24,061 bases of DNA from CAXMST01 sp035267205 (GCA_035267205.1 DATFLZ010000217.1:1-24061); one strand, 5' to 3'. Shown: positions 1 to 8,638, counted from the first letter of the stretch. Numbers and translations: made by a program. The notes: a model not told the origin generated them from the sequence alone.

Positions 1-2
1 GG

Positions 3-872
3 TGGTTCGTCAACCACGAGCTCAACCCCCGGCCGATCGAGCCCGATCCCGAGCCGCTCGAGACCGGTGGGATCGTCCACGACGCCCTCGAGCACCTCTA
101 CGCCGACCCCCCCGCCGGGCAACGGCCCACCGAGGAGAGCCTCTCAGGGTGGATCGAGGCCGGGCGGAGCAGGCTGCGCGAGTCCGCCACCGAGCGCGAG
201 TGGGACCTCGCGAGCCCACGCGCGCGCATCGCCCTCGCCCGGCTCGATGCGGTCATCGCCAGGTTCCTGCGCCGGGACGCCGAGACCGGTGGCCCGATGC
301 AGCCCGACTCGGAGCTGCTCGAGGCCGCCTTCGGCCTGGGGCCCGACGATCCCCACCCCCCCGCCGAGATCGGCGACTTCAAGCTCCACGGCCGGGTCGA
401 CCGGATCGACGTCTCGACCGACGGCAAGGCGCTGATCCGCGACTACAAGCTCAGCTCGAAGGTGGTCGCCGCCGCGAAGCTGCTCGAGGAGGGCAAGCTG
501 CAGCTGCCGCTCTACATGGAGGCGGTGCGCGGCATGGGACTGGAGCCGATCGGCGGCCTCTACCACCCGCTCGGCGCCACCCGTGACGACCGTCCGCGAG
601 GCCTGTTGGCGGCGGAGCACAAGGGCGCTCTGGTGCCGGACCACAAGGACGCCCACGTCCGCACCGACTTCCTCGACGACGAGTCCTTCGACGACATCAT
701 CGAGGACGCGGTGGAGCGCGCCGGCGAGATCGTCGGCGGGATCAGGGCGGGGCAGGTCGGGCGCAATCCCAGGGGCGGCAAGTGCCCGCGCTGGTGCGCC
801 TTCGCGCCGATCTGCCGCATGGAGCGCGCCGTGATCGACCCGGACGAGGAAGAGGAGGAGGACGCTCGGTGA
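3..872 (+). CDS. PD-(D/E)XK (RecB-family) nuclease C-terminal domain of an AdnA/AddB-like subunit, 5'-truncated
   Basis: The reading frame is open from the first bases, so the N-terminal part lies outside the window; 289 residues are visible. They form a RecB-type nuclease module. The GxxxHxxLE motif is at residues 22-30 of the visible part (His26), the metal-binding Asp is in GRVDRID (Asp133), the catalytic D-x-K is DYK at 147-149, and a Gln-containing helix follows (Gln167). A terminal Cys trio, C261-x3-C265-x5-C271, resembles the three C-terminal ligands of the AddB/Cas4-type iron-sulfur cluster; the fourth ligand would lie upstream. The domain cuts DNA strands during processing of double-strand break ends. 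The stop overlaps the next gene's GTG start (GTGA), so the two are probably co-translated as partners of one complex. Whether the missing part carries a helicase (AdnA-like) or an inactive helicase (AddB-like) cannot be seen. Confidence 0.85.
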   Translation, partial: WFVNHELNPRPIEPDPEPLETGGIVHDALEHLYADPPAGQRPTEESLSGWIEAGRSRLRESATEREWDLASPRARIALARLDAVIARFLRRDAETGGPMQPDSELLEAAFGLGPDDPHPPAEIGDFKLHGRVDRIDVSTDGKALIRDYKLSSKVVAAAKLLEEGKLQLPLYMEAVRGMGLEPIGGLYHPLGATRDDRPRGLLAAEHKGALVPDHKDAHVRTDFLDDESFDDIIEDAVERAGEIVGGIRAGQVGRNPRGGKCPRWCAFAPICRMERAVIDPDEEEEEDAR

Positions 873-3800
873 GCGAGGAGCCCGAGCAGCTCAGCTTCGA
901 GTCCGCCCCCGCCGGCCCGCGCGAGGAGAACGGACAGCACGCGCCACCTGAGTCCACCACCGAGGCGATTCCGAGCCCGTTCCCGCCCACGCCGGAGCAG
1001 GCGGCGGCCATCGACGGACGGGATCGCGACATCTTCCTGGAGGCGGGCGCGGGGACCGGCAAGACCCGCGTGCTGGTCGATCGCTACTGCGACGCGGTCG
1101 ATCTCGACGGCGTCGAGCCCGAGCGGATCCTCGCGTTCACCTTCACCGAGAAGGCCGCCGCGGAGATGCGCAGGCGCGTGCGGGTCGAGCTGATGCGGCG
1201 CGCGCGCGCCGCCGGGGACGGCGAGCGTCGCAGCCGCCTCACCCGTGCCGCACGCGCGGGCGAGGGTGCGCCGATCACCACCATCCACGGCTTCTGCCGC
1301 CGCCTGCTCGGCGCCCACCCGGTCGCCGCCGGCCTCGATCCGCGCTTCCGCGTCCTCGACGCCGACGAAGCGACCCGGCTCGCGGGCATCGCTTTCGCGA
1401 CCGCCCTCGAGGCGTGCGCCGCCTCCGACGACGATGTCGCCCGGGTCGCGGCGGGCTATCGGTTCCGGCTGGCGGGGCTGATCCGCGGCGCCCATTCGGA
1501 GCTCCGCAACCAGGGCCGGCGCCACCCGCGGCTGCCGCCGCTTCAGATCACGGCGTTCGAGGGTCGCGGCGAGGAGCCTCCCGACGAGGGGGAGATCGCG
1601 CTCGCCGACTCCTCCTACCGGGCCCTGGGAAGGCTGCTCGAGCGCTTCGGGGAGGAGTACGAGGCGGTCAAGCAGCAGCGCTCGGGCGTGGACTTCGACG
1701 ACCTGCAGCTGATCGCCCTCGAGCTGCTCGATCGCAACCGGGGCCTCGCCGAGAGCTACCGCGAGCGCTTCGACCACCTGCTGGTCGACGAGTTTCAGGA
1801 CACGAGCCCACTGCAGGTCGGCCTGGTCCGGGCCCTGCGCGGGCCGGGCACGCGCCTGTTCGTCGTCGGCGACGAGTTCCAGTCGATCTATGCGTTCCGC
1901 GGCGCGGATCTCGAGAGCTTCCGCAAGGAGCGAGAGCGGATGAGGGAGCGCGGCGGGCCGGGCTCGGTGCTGCCGCTGACCGGGAGCTTCCGCTCGACGC
2001 CGGAGGTGGTCGCCGCGGTCAACGCGATCGGCCGCTGCCTGCTCGAGGACTTCCGCGAGCTCAAGGTCGGCAGGGAGGCCGGTGGCGATGGTGATGCCGG
2101 CGGCCCGGACCCCACCGAGCCCACGGTCGAGCTGCTGCTCACCGAGCGCGCCGGCTGGAAGGACGACGGAATCGAGATCCGGACGGGGGCGACGGAGACC
2201 GAGCCAAACCGCATCGCGGAGGCGAGGGTGCTCGCCCGTCGGCTCCGTGAGCTCGCGGACTCCGGGGTCCCGCGACGATCGATGGTGCTGCTCCTGCGGG
2301 CCTTCTCCCACGTCGACGCCTACGCGGAGGCGCTCGAGCTGGCGGGACTCAATCCCTACGTGGTCGGCGGGCGTGGCTACTGGTCCTCCCAGCAGGTCGA
2401 GGACGCCCTGCGGCTGCTGGCGTGCGTCGCCAACCCGCTCGACGACGAGGCGCTGTTCGGCGCGCTGGCCTCGCCCGCCTGCGGAGCGAGCCCCGATGCG
2501 CTCTGGATCCTGCGCCGGGCGGCGGGCAGGCGGAATCAAGTCTGGCCCGCCGTCGAATCGCATCTGCTCGACCTCCACGATCCACCCGACGCCGATCAGG
2601 ATCCCGAGGAGGCGGAACGATTCGCCGCGGGGGGCGAGTGGGCGGCGAAGCTCCCCGACGCCGACCGGGAGCGCCTCGTGCGCTTCGCCGGACGGCTCCG
2701 GGAACTGCGCGCGGGCGCCGCCCAACTCCCGCTCGATGCCCTCGTCGAGCGCACGATGGAGTGCTTCGACTACGACCTCGCCGCCCTGGCGCTGCCCGGA
2801 GGGCGGCGGCGCGCCGCGAACCTGCTGAAGCTGATCCGGCTCGCGGCCGAGTTCGAGTCGCACGAGGGCCGCGACCTGCGTGGCTTTCTGACCTACGCGG
2901 CCGATCGCGCCGCCGCCTCCGACCGCGAGGCGGAGGCAACGATCGCGGCCGAGGACCACGACGGCGTGACCGTGATGACGGTCCACGCGGCAAAGGGTCT
3001 CGAGTTCGGCTGCGTGGCCGTCGGCGACCTCGGGCGCGGCATGACCAACCCGGGCGCCCCGTCCGAGCTTCGGCTCGCGTTCGGCAGCGAGTCCGCAGAC
3101 CCCGGCGAGGCCGAGGGTGGCGACGGTGACGGCGAGCCGCGCGTCGGCCTCCGGCTCGCCCGCGCCGGCGCCGGGGCGCTGACCCTCCACGGATACAAGG
3201 AGATCAACGACACGGCCGCGCTCGCCGACTCCCGCGAGGCCGGACGGCTCGCCTACGTCGCCGCCTCCCGCGCGCGGGAGCGCCTGGTCCTGAGCGGCCT
3301 CTTCGACCCGGTCGACCTGGAGGGCGGTCCCGACGAGTTCAAGCCCAAGCACTCGGTCCTGGCGCGGCTGCTCCCGGCCCTCGGGATCGAGGAGGACTCC
3401 GACGGCGAGCCGGTGCCGATGGAGGCGCCGGCGCCGCGCGACGGGCTCGATCTCGAAGCGGCCGATGCCCGAGCGCGGGTGGGCATCTTCCGAGCGAGCC
3501 CGGAGCTGGCCGCCGAGCTTGCGTACGAGCTCGATGTCGGCGAGCTGGAGCCCGAGCCTGAGCCCGGAGGCCGGCCGCCGATGCTGGCGCTCGCCGAGCG
3601 CGGGAGCAGCGCGGCTCGCAACCTCTCCTACGCGGCGCTCGCCGACTACAGCCGATGCGGCTACCGGTTCCTGACCGAGCGCGTGCTCGGCCTGGGCTTC
3701 GATGCGGAGGCGGCCGGGCCGATGGAGCCCGACGCCGCCGAGGAGCCCAGCGCGGTGATCGATTTCGACGAGGAGCCGGAGGCGCCCCCGGGCACCGGCG

Positions 3801-4540
3801 ACGACGGGCCCTCGCCCGCCGAGAGCGCCGCCTTTCGCCACTCCCGCCTCGGGTTCGGGCGCGCGGTCCACGAGCTGCTCGAGCTGAGCGCCCGGGAGGA
3901 CTGGCGGGAGCCTGGGCCTGAGGAGGTAGAGGCGGCGCTCGGCCGTGAGGGGGGCGATCCCGGGGACGCCGCCCGGGCGCTGGCCATGGTCCAGGCGTGG
4001 CTGACCTCTCCGCTGCTCGCCGAGCTGCGCGAGGCCGGAGCCCGGTTCCGCCCCGAGCTCGCCTTCCGGATCTCGCTCGGCGCCGGCACCGTGCTGCGCG
4101 GCACGATCGACCTGCTCGCGGAGGTGCCGGGCCGGCCGCCGCTGGTGATCGACTACAAGACCGACAGCGTCGCCCCGGACGGAGAGCAGCTGGCCCCCGG
4201 CTACGAGATCCAGCGCTCGCTGTACGCGCACGCGATCGCCGAGGCGCTGGGGGTCGACTCGGTCGGCAGCGCCTACGTCTTCCTCGCCCGGGCGGGCTCC
4301 CCCCTCCTCCGGGAGCTGGACGCCGAGGAGATCACCGCCGGGCGTGAGCGGATCGAGGCGCTCACCGAGCGCATCCGGGAGCGGAGCTTTCCCGTCACCG
4401 ATCGGCCGCATGCAGCCCTCTGCCACGACTGCCCGGCCCGGGCGAGGCTCTGTCCGCACCCGCGCGAGCTGACCCTGGCTCCGCGGCCGCCGGCCTCTCC
4501 GGTCCCGGCGCCGGCAGCCGCACAGCCGACGGGCATCTAG
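869..4540 (+). CDS. UvrD/AddA-family ATP-dependent helicase-nuclease (AdnB/AddA-like), 1223 aa
   Basis: This is an SF1A helicase fused to a RecB-type nuclease and should unwind and resect broken DNA ends together with the upstream subunit. Visible helicase motifs: Walker A AGAGTGKT (59-66), motif Ia FTFTEKAA, Walker B DEFQDT (307-312), motif III VGDEFQSIYAFRG, motif V TVHAAKGLEF (704-713) and motif VI YVAASRARERL (from 796). The nuclease domain shows His1001 in GRAVHELLEL, Asp1081 in GTIDLL and the D-x-K DYK at 1095-1097. Cys930 with C1185, C1188 and C1195 has the layout of an AddB-type 4Fe-4S cluster. The GTG at 869 is chosen because it overlaps the upstream stop by four bases and the preceding codons belong to the upstream gene. 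The first ~40 residues are acidic and low-complexity. Helicase plus nuclease with Fe-S cysteines, beside a second nuclease subunit, fits actinobacterial AdnAB; AddA is the alternative name. Confidence 0.92.
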   Translation: MSEEPEQLSFESAPAGPREENGQHAPPESTTEAIPSPFPPTPEQAAAIDGRDRDIFLEAGAGTGKTRVLVDRYCDAVDLDGVEPERILAFTFTEKAAAEMRRRVRVELMRRARAAGDGERRSRLTRAARAGEGAPITTIHGFCRRLLGAHPVAAGLDPRFRVLDADEATRLAGIAFATALEACAASDDDVARVAAGYRFRLAGLIRGAHSELRNQGRRHPRLPPLQITAFEGRGEEPPDEGEIALADSSYRALGRLLERFGEEYEAVKQQRSGVDFDDLQLIALELLDRNRGLAESYRERFDHLLVDEFQDTSPLQVGLVRALRGPGTRLFVVGDEFQSIYAFRGADLESFRKERERMRERGGPGSVLPLTGSFRSTPEVVAAVNAIGRCLLEDFRELKVGREAGGDGDAGGPDPTEPTVELLLTERAGWKDDGIEIRTGATETEPNRIAEARVLARRLRELADSGVPRRSMVLLLRAFSHVDAYAEALELAGLNPYVVGGRGYWSSQQVEDALRLLACVANPLDDEALFGALASPACGASPDALWILRRAAGRRNQVWPAVESHLLDLHDPPDADQDPEEAERFAAGGEWAAKLPDADRERLVRFAGRLRELRAGAAQLPLDALVERTMECFDYDLAALALPGGRRRAANLLKLIRLAAEFESHEGRDLRGFLTYAADRAAASDREAEATIAAEDHDGVTVMTVHAAKGLEFGCVAVGDLGRGMTNPGAPSELRLAFGSESADPGEAEGGDGDGEPRVGLRLARAGAGALTLHGYKEINDTAALADSREAGRLAYVAASRARERLVLSGLFDPVDLEGGPDEFKPKHSVLARLLPALGIEEDSDGEPVPMEAPAPRDGLDLEAADARARVGIFRASPELAAELAYELDVGELEPEPEPGGRPPMLALAERGSSAARNLSYAALADYSRCGYRFLTERVLGLGFDAEAAGPMEPDAAEEPSAVIDFDEEPEAPPGTGDDGPSPAESAAFRHSRLGFGRAVHELLELSAREDWREPGPEEVEAALGREGGDPGDAARALAMVQAWLTSPLLAELREAGARFRPELAFRISLGAGTVLRGTIDLLAEVPGRPPLVIDYKTDSVAPDGEQLAPGYEIQRSLYAHAIAEALGVDSVGSAYVFLARAGSPLLRELDAEEITAGRERIEALTERIRERSFPVTDRPHAALCHDCPARARLCPHPRELTLAPRPPASPVPAPAAAQPTGI

Positions 4541-4543
4541 ATT
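4538..4543 (+). promoter_or_regulatory. Candidate -10 element (TAGATT) for a leaderless transcript
   Basis: TAGATT lies six bases before the ATG at 4550 and overlaps the TAG stop of the helicase gene. No Shine-Dalgarno sequence precedes the ATG. This spacing would start the transcript at or next to the A of the start codon. No good -35 was identified. Confidence 0.4.
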
Positions 4544-4549
4544 CAACGC

Positions 4550-5146
4550 ATGACCCGGATCGCGGTCTTCGGCTACGGCTCGCTCGTCGACCCGGCGAGC
4601 GCCTCGGCGACGCTGGGGCGGAAGGTCGATGAGGTGGTGCCGGCGCGCCTGCGGGGCTGGCGACGGCGGTTCTCACAGGCCCGAGACAACGCCACCTGCG
4701 AGAAGACGTTCGCCCGCGCCGACGACGGGACGATTCCGGCCTGGATCCTCGGCCTGAACGTCGAGCGGAACGCCGACGCGGAGGAGGCTCCGAACGGTGG
4801 CCTGATCGCGGTCACCGAGGCGGAGCTCGCCCGGCTCGACGTGCGCGAGATCCGCTACGACCGGGTGGAGGTGACAGCTGAGATCGAGCCCTCCGGCGCC
4901 GGCGATCGGAACCGCTTCGACCGGGTTATCACCTACGTCGCCAAGCCCGGCCACCTCGCGATCGAGCCTCCGGATGGAGCTGTGATCCTGCGCCGCTACG
5001 CCGAGGCGACCGAGGCCGCGTTCGAGCTGTTCGGCCCGGCCGCGGCCGATGAGTACCGGCGGACGACGCTTCCCTACCCGGCCGAGGTGATCGACGGAGT
5101 GCTGGTGCGGGATCGGATTCCGGAGGGCAACCCGCGCGAGTGGTGA
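4550..5146 (+). CDS. Gamma-glutamylcyclotransferase-like (GGCT/ChaC fold) protein, 198 aa
   Basis: The N-terminus carries FGYGSL (residues 7-12), the substrate-loop signature of the gamma-glutamylcyclotransferase fold. A second block, LDVREIRYDRVEV (96-108), resembles the ChaC region that carries the catalytic Glu; Glu100 is the candidate. Characterised members release 5-oxoproline from gamma-glutamyl compounds, and ChaC does so from glutathione. Most actinobacteria use mycothiol or ergothioneine, so the substrate here is unknown. The gene begins nine bases after the helicase stop with no clear ribosome-binding site, and is convergent with the HxlR gene. It has no signal peptide and is probably cytoplasmic. 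The fold assignment is good; the specific reaction is inference. Confidence 0.75.
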   Translation: MTRIAVFGYGSLVDPASASATLGRKVDEVVPARLRGWRRRFSQARDNATCEKTFARADDGTIPAWILGLNVERNADAEEAPNGGLIAVTEAELARLDVREIRYDRVEVTAEIEPSGAGDRNRFDRVITYVAKPGHLAIEPPDGAVILRRYAEATEAAFELFGPAAADEYRRTTLPYPAEVIDGVLVRDRIPEGNPREW

Positions 5147-5162
5147 GCCCGGGGCGGCGCGG

Positions 5163-5552
5163 TCAGGCGGGAGACTCGGAGGGCGGGTTCGCCGCCTCCC
5201 AGCGCTGGGCCCAGTCGTGGAGCTCGGCGATCGCCGGCTCGAGATCCCGGCCGGCGTCGGTGAGCGCATAGGAGACCCTCGCCGGCGGCCCGTCATGCAC
5301 GCACCGCTGCACGAGGCCCTCGGCCTCGAGCTCGCGCAGACGCTGGGAGAGCAGCCGATCCGACATCTCGGGTACCGCCGCACCGAGCTCGCGGAAGTAC
5401 AGCGGCCCGGAGAGCAGGCTGAAGAGGATCACGCCGGCCCAGCGCCGGCCGATGAGCTCGACCGCCGCGTGGAAGCGTGGACAGACCGGCTCCGGCCCCT
5501 GACGAGCGCCGTTCCCCTCGCCTGCGGCGCGTTCCGCCGAACTGGAGGACAT
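5163..5552 (-). CDS. HxlR-family winged-helix transcriptional regulator, 129 aa
   Basis: The core from about residue 22 to 120 matches the HxlR/YodB family: a conserved CP near the start (Cys24), the helix IGRRWAGVILFSLLSGP, the recognition-helix region MSDRLLSQRLRELEAEGLVQR, and a wing ending in SYALTDAGRDL. Family members are small dimeric regulators, several of which sense electrophiles or disulfide stress through the N-terminal Cys. Here that Cys is preserved and a second Cys (Cys84) sits near the wing. The first ~20 residues are a disordered Ser/Ala/Gly leader. It lies 64 bases downstream of the MarP-like gene on the same strand and is convergent with the cyclotransferase gene. Its target genes cannot be told from the sequence. 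Confidence 0.9.
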   Translation of the reverse strand: MSSSSAERAAGEGNGARQGPEPVCPRFHAAVELIGRRWAGVILFSLLSGPLYFRELGAAVPEMSDRLLSQRLRELEAEGLVQRCVHDGPPARVSYALTDAGRDLEPAIAELHDWAQRWEAANPPSESPA

Positions 5553-5558
5553 CGTTTG

Positions 5559-5564
5559 AGACTA
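5559..5564 (-). promoter_or_regulatory. Candidate -10 element (TAGTCT) for leaderless hxlR-type gene
   Basis: On the minus strand TAGTCT is followed by six bases and then the ATG at 5552. No Shine-Dalgarno sequence is present. The spacing suits a leaderless transcript. The -35 region is weak. Confidence 0.35.
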
Positions 5565-5616
5565 GCGGAGCGCCGGGTTCGGCCTTCGAGCTGCCGCCGG
5601 ACTTGGGGCCGGCCGG

Positions 5617-6762
5617 CTACGCGCAGGCGCCGGTGCCGGTCGGCTCGTCCGCTCGGCCCAGGAGCCGCTCGGTGACCTCGTTCGGCACGCCGAGGCCCTC
5701 CGGCGGGTTCGCGCCCACCGTGGAGGCGAAGACGGTCGTCAGCACGCGGCCCTTGGCGTCAATGACCGGTCCCCCGGAGTTGCCGCTGATCACCTCGCCG
5801 CGGAAGGACGTCATCTCCCGCTCGATCGGGCCCCGGCCGTAGGAGTCCTGGCTCTTGACCGTCCCCGTCGTTCCCAGCCGCGCTGCGGCGGTGGTGAACT
5901 CCCCACCGCCGGGGAAGCCGATGACCCCGCCCGGGGTCCCCCGCGACGGTTCCGGGGCGAGCGGGATCGCCGCCAGCGGCAGCCCCGGGACGGCGAGCAC
6001 CGCGAGGTCGTCCCTGGGCCGGTACGCGACCGGCGTAGCAGGGAACGAAGCACCGTCCCGGGTCTCGACCCGAGGCTCGGCCACGCCGGCGACCACGTGC
6101 GCGTTGGTGACGACCACCTCGGGCTGCGCGACCCAGCCCGACCCCGAGATGTTGAGCCCGCAGGCGGTTCCCAGGATCCTGACGACGGAGCCCGAGGCGG
6201 CTTGGAGGTCCGGATCGGAGAGGATCCCCTTCTTCGGTGGCTCGACGTCGGCGCTCGGACCCCGCAGCTCCGGCGTGAGACTGATCCTGTTGAGCGAGTT
6301 GAGCAGCGGGCCGGACGGCGGGAAGGTCTCGTTGAGCGCGGAGAGGATCGTCGATCGCTGGATGTCGTCGCGGTACTGCTTCAGCGCCGGGGCGTTGAGC
6401 GCGACCGCCCCGACCACCCAGGCGATCGCGAGCGCCAGCACGGCCAGCACGAGGCCGCCGCCTACGCCGTCGACGCGCCGGGAGACACCACCCCGGAGCA
6501 CGCGATCACGGATCCCGACGCCGACGCCCTCGAGCATCAGCGCAAGCATGCCGCCGATCAGCAGCCCGCCGAGCAGGGCGGTCACCGGCGCGTAGGGGGA
6601 CTCCGAGCCCTCGCTGAGCAGCAGGGGCCCGAGCCGGGACCCGGCGAACGCGCCGGCCGCGAAGCCGCAGAGCGAAAGCACCCCCACGATCGCGCCCTGC
6701 CGATACCCGACCGGGACCATGAGCAGAGCGAAGGCGACGATGACCCAGTCGATCGCGCTCAT
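5617..6762 (-). CDS. MarP-like membrane serine protease (CvpA-type membrane domain plus trypsin-like domain), 381 aa
   Basis: The N-terminal ~125 residues contain four hydrophobic segments (about 5-20, 25-45, 58-80 and 102-123), as in the CvpA/colicin V production family. They are followed by an extracytoplasmic chymotrypsin-fold protease. Catalytic residues read as His222 (TNAHVV), Asp252 (RDDLAVL) and Ser329 (SGNSGGPV). Cys201 at the start of the protease domain and Cys380 two residues from the end match the positions of the disulfide described in Mycobacterium tuberculosis MarP, a protease for acid and oxidative stress survival that acts on a peptidoglycan hydrolase. MarP is 397 aa, so the length fits. 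Start: the frame is open further upstream, but ATG 6762 places the first membrane helix at residue 5. It is divergent from a penicillin-binding protein gene across 106 bases, an envelope-related context. Confidence 0.9.
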   Translation of the reverse strand: MSAIDWVIVAFALLMVPVGYRQGAIVGVLSLCGFAAGAFAGSRLGPLLLSEGSESPYAPVTALLGGLLIGGMLALMLEGVGVGIRDRVLRGGVSRRVDGVGGGLVLAVLALAIAWVVGAVALNAPALKQYRDDIQRSTILSALNETFPPSGPLLNSLNRISLTPELRGPSADVEPPKKGILSDPDLQAASGSVVRILGTACGLNISGSGWVAQPEVVVTNAHVVAGVAEPRVETRDGASFPATPVAYRPRDDLAVLAVPGLPLAAIPLAPEPSRGTPGGVIGFPGGGEFTTAAARLGTTGTVKSQDSYGRGPIEREMTSFRGEVISGNSGGPVIDAKGRVLTTVFASTVGANPPEGLGVPNEVTERLLGRADEPTGTGACA

Positions 6763-6868
6763 GTCATTGCTTTGTGCCGGCGGTTGGCGGGTCCGTTGGT
6801 GCGCATGGGTAGCCTTTCGAGTGCCGGCCAAGCCGTCCCACACCGGCGCGGCCAAGGTAGCAACACAG
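6763..6868. promoter_or_regulatory. Divergent intergenic region between MarP-like and penicillin-binding protein genes
   Basis: These 106 bases must hold the promoters of both divergent genes. TAGCCT (6810-6815) is the only TAnnnT hexamer I would consider for the plus-strand gene, and it lacks a well-spaced -35. An AAGG at 6854-6857 is a weak, distant ribosome-binding candidate for the ATG at 6869. No strong operator palindrome was seen. Confidence 0.3.
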
Positions 6869-8602
6869 ATGAGCCGTATCTCCCCCCAGGCCAGACGCCG
6901 GCGAAACATCCTTCTGCGCGTCGTACCGGTCGCCATATTGGCGATCGTCGCCTTCGTGACCGGCGTCGTGATCGCCGGAGGGTCCTCGGAGCGGGACGCC
7001 GCCGAGCGCTTCGCGACGTCATGGGAGCAACAGGACTTCGCAGCGATGTACGCGGAGCTGAGCCCGGCCGCGGCTGCGGAGGTCTCCGAGCAGGACTTCA
7101 CGCGTGCATACGCCCGGGCCCAGCGGACCGCATCGCTGGCCGAGGTCAACATCGGTGAAGCCCGCGGACCATTGGATCAGGACGGCGAGGAGGTCGTCGG
7201 CATCAAGCTCGAGATCACGACCGACTCCTTCGGCACGGTCAACGGGGAGCTGGCCATCCCCGTCAGCGACGAGGGAGTCGAGTGGCGGTCCGAACTGGTC
7301 TTCCCCGGGCTCGAGCCCGGGGAGGAGCTGGAGCGCCAGACCCGAGCGCCCGAACGCGCGCCGATCCTCGCGAAGGACCGATCCCCGCTGGCCGAGGGGC
7401 CGGCCGAGGGACGCACGACCGTGGGCGCCGGCGGGATCGTAACCGGGGAGATCGGCGCGGCGCCCCAGCAGCGCGCCCAGCAGATGGCTCGCCAGGGCTT
7501 TCCCGAGGGCACCCTCGCGGGCAACAGCGGCCTCGAGCTCGCCTTCGACGGCGTGCTCGCCGGCACTCCCGGCGGCACGCTGTTCGCAGCAGGCGACGCC
7601 GGCCGTCGCGAGCTCGCATCCGGCAAGCCGGCGCCCGGCAAGCCCCTGCGAACCACGCTCGACCCCGGCCTGCAACAGGCAGCCGCCGACGCGCTCGGAG
7701 ACCAGTTCGGCGGGGTCGCGGTCCTCGACGCGCGCAACGGCGAGATCCGCGCCCTGTCCGGGATCGCGTTCTCGGCGCCACAGCCACCCGGCTCCACCTT
7801 CAAGATCATCACCACCGTGGGCGGCCTCGCCGAAGGGCTGACCGAGCCGAGCCGGGAGTATCCGGTGGTCACCTCCGCCGACGCCGGAGGGCGGGAGATC
7901 GACAACGCTCACGAGGAGCCCTGCGGCGGCAACCTGGTCGTCAGCTTCGCCAAATCCTGCAACACGGTGTTCGCCCCGCTCGGCGTCGAGCTCGGCGCCG
8001 AGAAGCTGCTCGAGTACACCGAGGCCTTCGGCTTCAACGCCCCGCCCGCGATCTACAACGACGCGGCGCTCGCCGCGACGCAGCCGCCGGCGAGCACGAT
8101 CCCCGATCCGATCGGCGATCCGGTCGAGGTCGGGGTCTCGGCGATCGGCCAGGGGAAGGTGCTGGCGACACCGCTGCAGATGGCGTCGGTCGCGCAGACG
8201 ATCGCGGCCGATGGCGTCCGCTCGCCCACGCCGCTGGTCAAGGGGGCGGGCCTCGGGCCCGAGATGGAGCCGGTGCAGGTGACAACTCCGAAGATCGCCG
8301 AGCAGGTCGGCGAGATGATGGTCGAGGTCGTCAGCAACGGGACCGGCAGCGCGGCTTCGTTGCCGAACGCGGCGGTCGCGGGCAAGACCGGAACGGCGGA
8401 GCTCGGCCCCAAGCCCGGACAGCAGTTCGACCCCAGCAACCCGGACGCCGAGCCCGAGCTGGAGGTCGACGCCTGGTTCACCGCCTACGCCCCGGCCAAG
8501 AACCCGAAGCTCGCGATCGCGGTGATGATCGTCAACGCCGACGGCGACGGCGGTGTGATCGCCGCGCCGATCGCGCGCCAGGTGCTCGCCGCCGGCCTCT
8601 GA
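6869..8602 (+). CDS. Class B penicillin-binding protein (MecA-N/NTF2-like plus transpeptidase domains), 577 aa
   Basis: This is a D,D-transpeptidase that cross-links peptidoglycan outside the membrane. A basic N-terminus precedes one membrane anchor (about residues 14-37). Next comes an NTF2-like MecA-N region (about 42-140, beginning RDAAERFATSW), a linker/dimerisation region, and the transpeptidase domain from about 285. The active-site motifs are complete: S309-T-F-K312, S363-C-N365 and K506-T-G508. The order resembles M. tuberculosis Rv2864c, except that the anchor here shows no lipobox. ATG 6869 is preferred because upstream in-frame codons give an implausible leader and overlap the MarP promoter region. 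The gene stands alone on this strand; its stop is convergent with a lipoprotein gene. Confidence 0.93.
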   Translation: MSRISPQARRRRNILLRVVPVAILAIVAFVTGVVIAGGSSERDAAERFATSWEQQDFAAMYAELSPAAAAEVSEQDFTRAYARAQRTASLAEVNIGEARGPLDQDGEEVVGIKLEITTDSFGTVNGELAIPVSDEGVEWRSELVFPGLEPGEELERQTRAPERAPILAKDRSPLAEGPAEGRTTVGAGGIVTGEIGAAPQQRAQQMARQGFPEGTLAGNSGLELAFDGVLAGTPGGTLFAAGDAGRRELASGKPAPGKPLRTTLDPGLQQAAADALGDQFGGVAVLDARNGEIRALSGIAFSAPQPPGSTFKIITTVGGLAEGLTEPSREYPVVTSADAGGREIDNAHEEPCGGNLVVSFAKSCNTVFAPLGVELGAEKLLEYTEAFGFNAPPAIYNDAALAATQPPASTIPDPIGDPVEVGVSAIGQGKVLATPLQMASVAQTIAADGVRSPTPLVKGAGLGPEMEPVQVTTPKIAEQVGEMMVEVVSNGTGSAASLPNAAVAGKTGTAELGPKPGQQFDPSNPDAEPELEVDAWFTAYAPAKNPKLAIAVMIVNADGDGGVIAAPIARQVLAAGL

Positions 8603-8638
8603 TCTCCCCGGCCACGACGGTAACCGCGGTCAGCGCCG

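Noticed and set aside
560..4546. 1328-residue open frame on the minus strand opposite the helicase gene
   Set aside because: It has no recognisable domain, Arg/Gly/Ala-rich composition typical of high-GC antisense frames, and lies fully opposite a gene with all helicase and nuclease motifs.
6719..6868. 50-codon N-terminal extension of the penicillin-binding protein
   Set aside because: It overlaps the start of the divergent protease gene and gives no sensible membrane-anchor topology. ATG 6869 followed by a basic stretch and one anchor is more plausible.
6763..7152. Upstream extension of the MarP-like gene (130 more codons)
   Set aside because: It would run through the divergent promoter region and over the start of the penicillin-binding protein gene. 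ATG 6762 already places the first membrane helix at the N-terminus.
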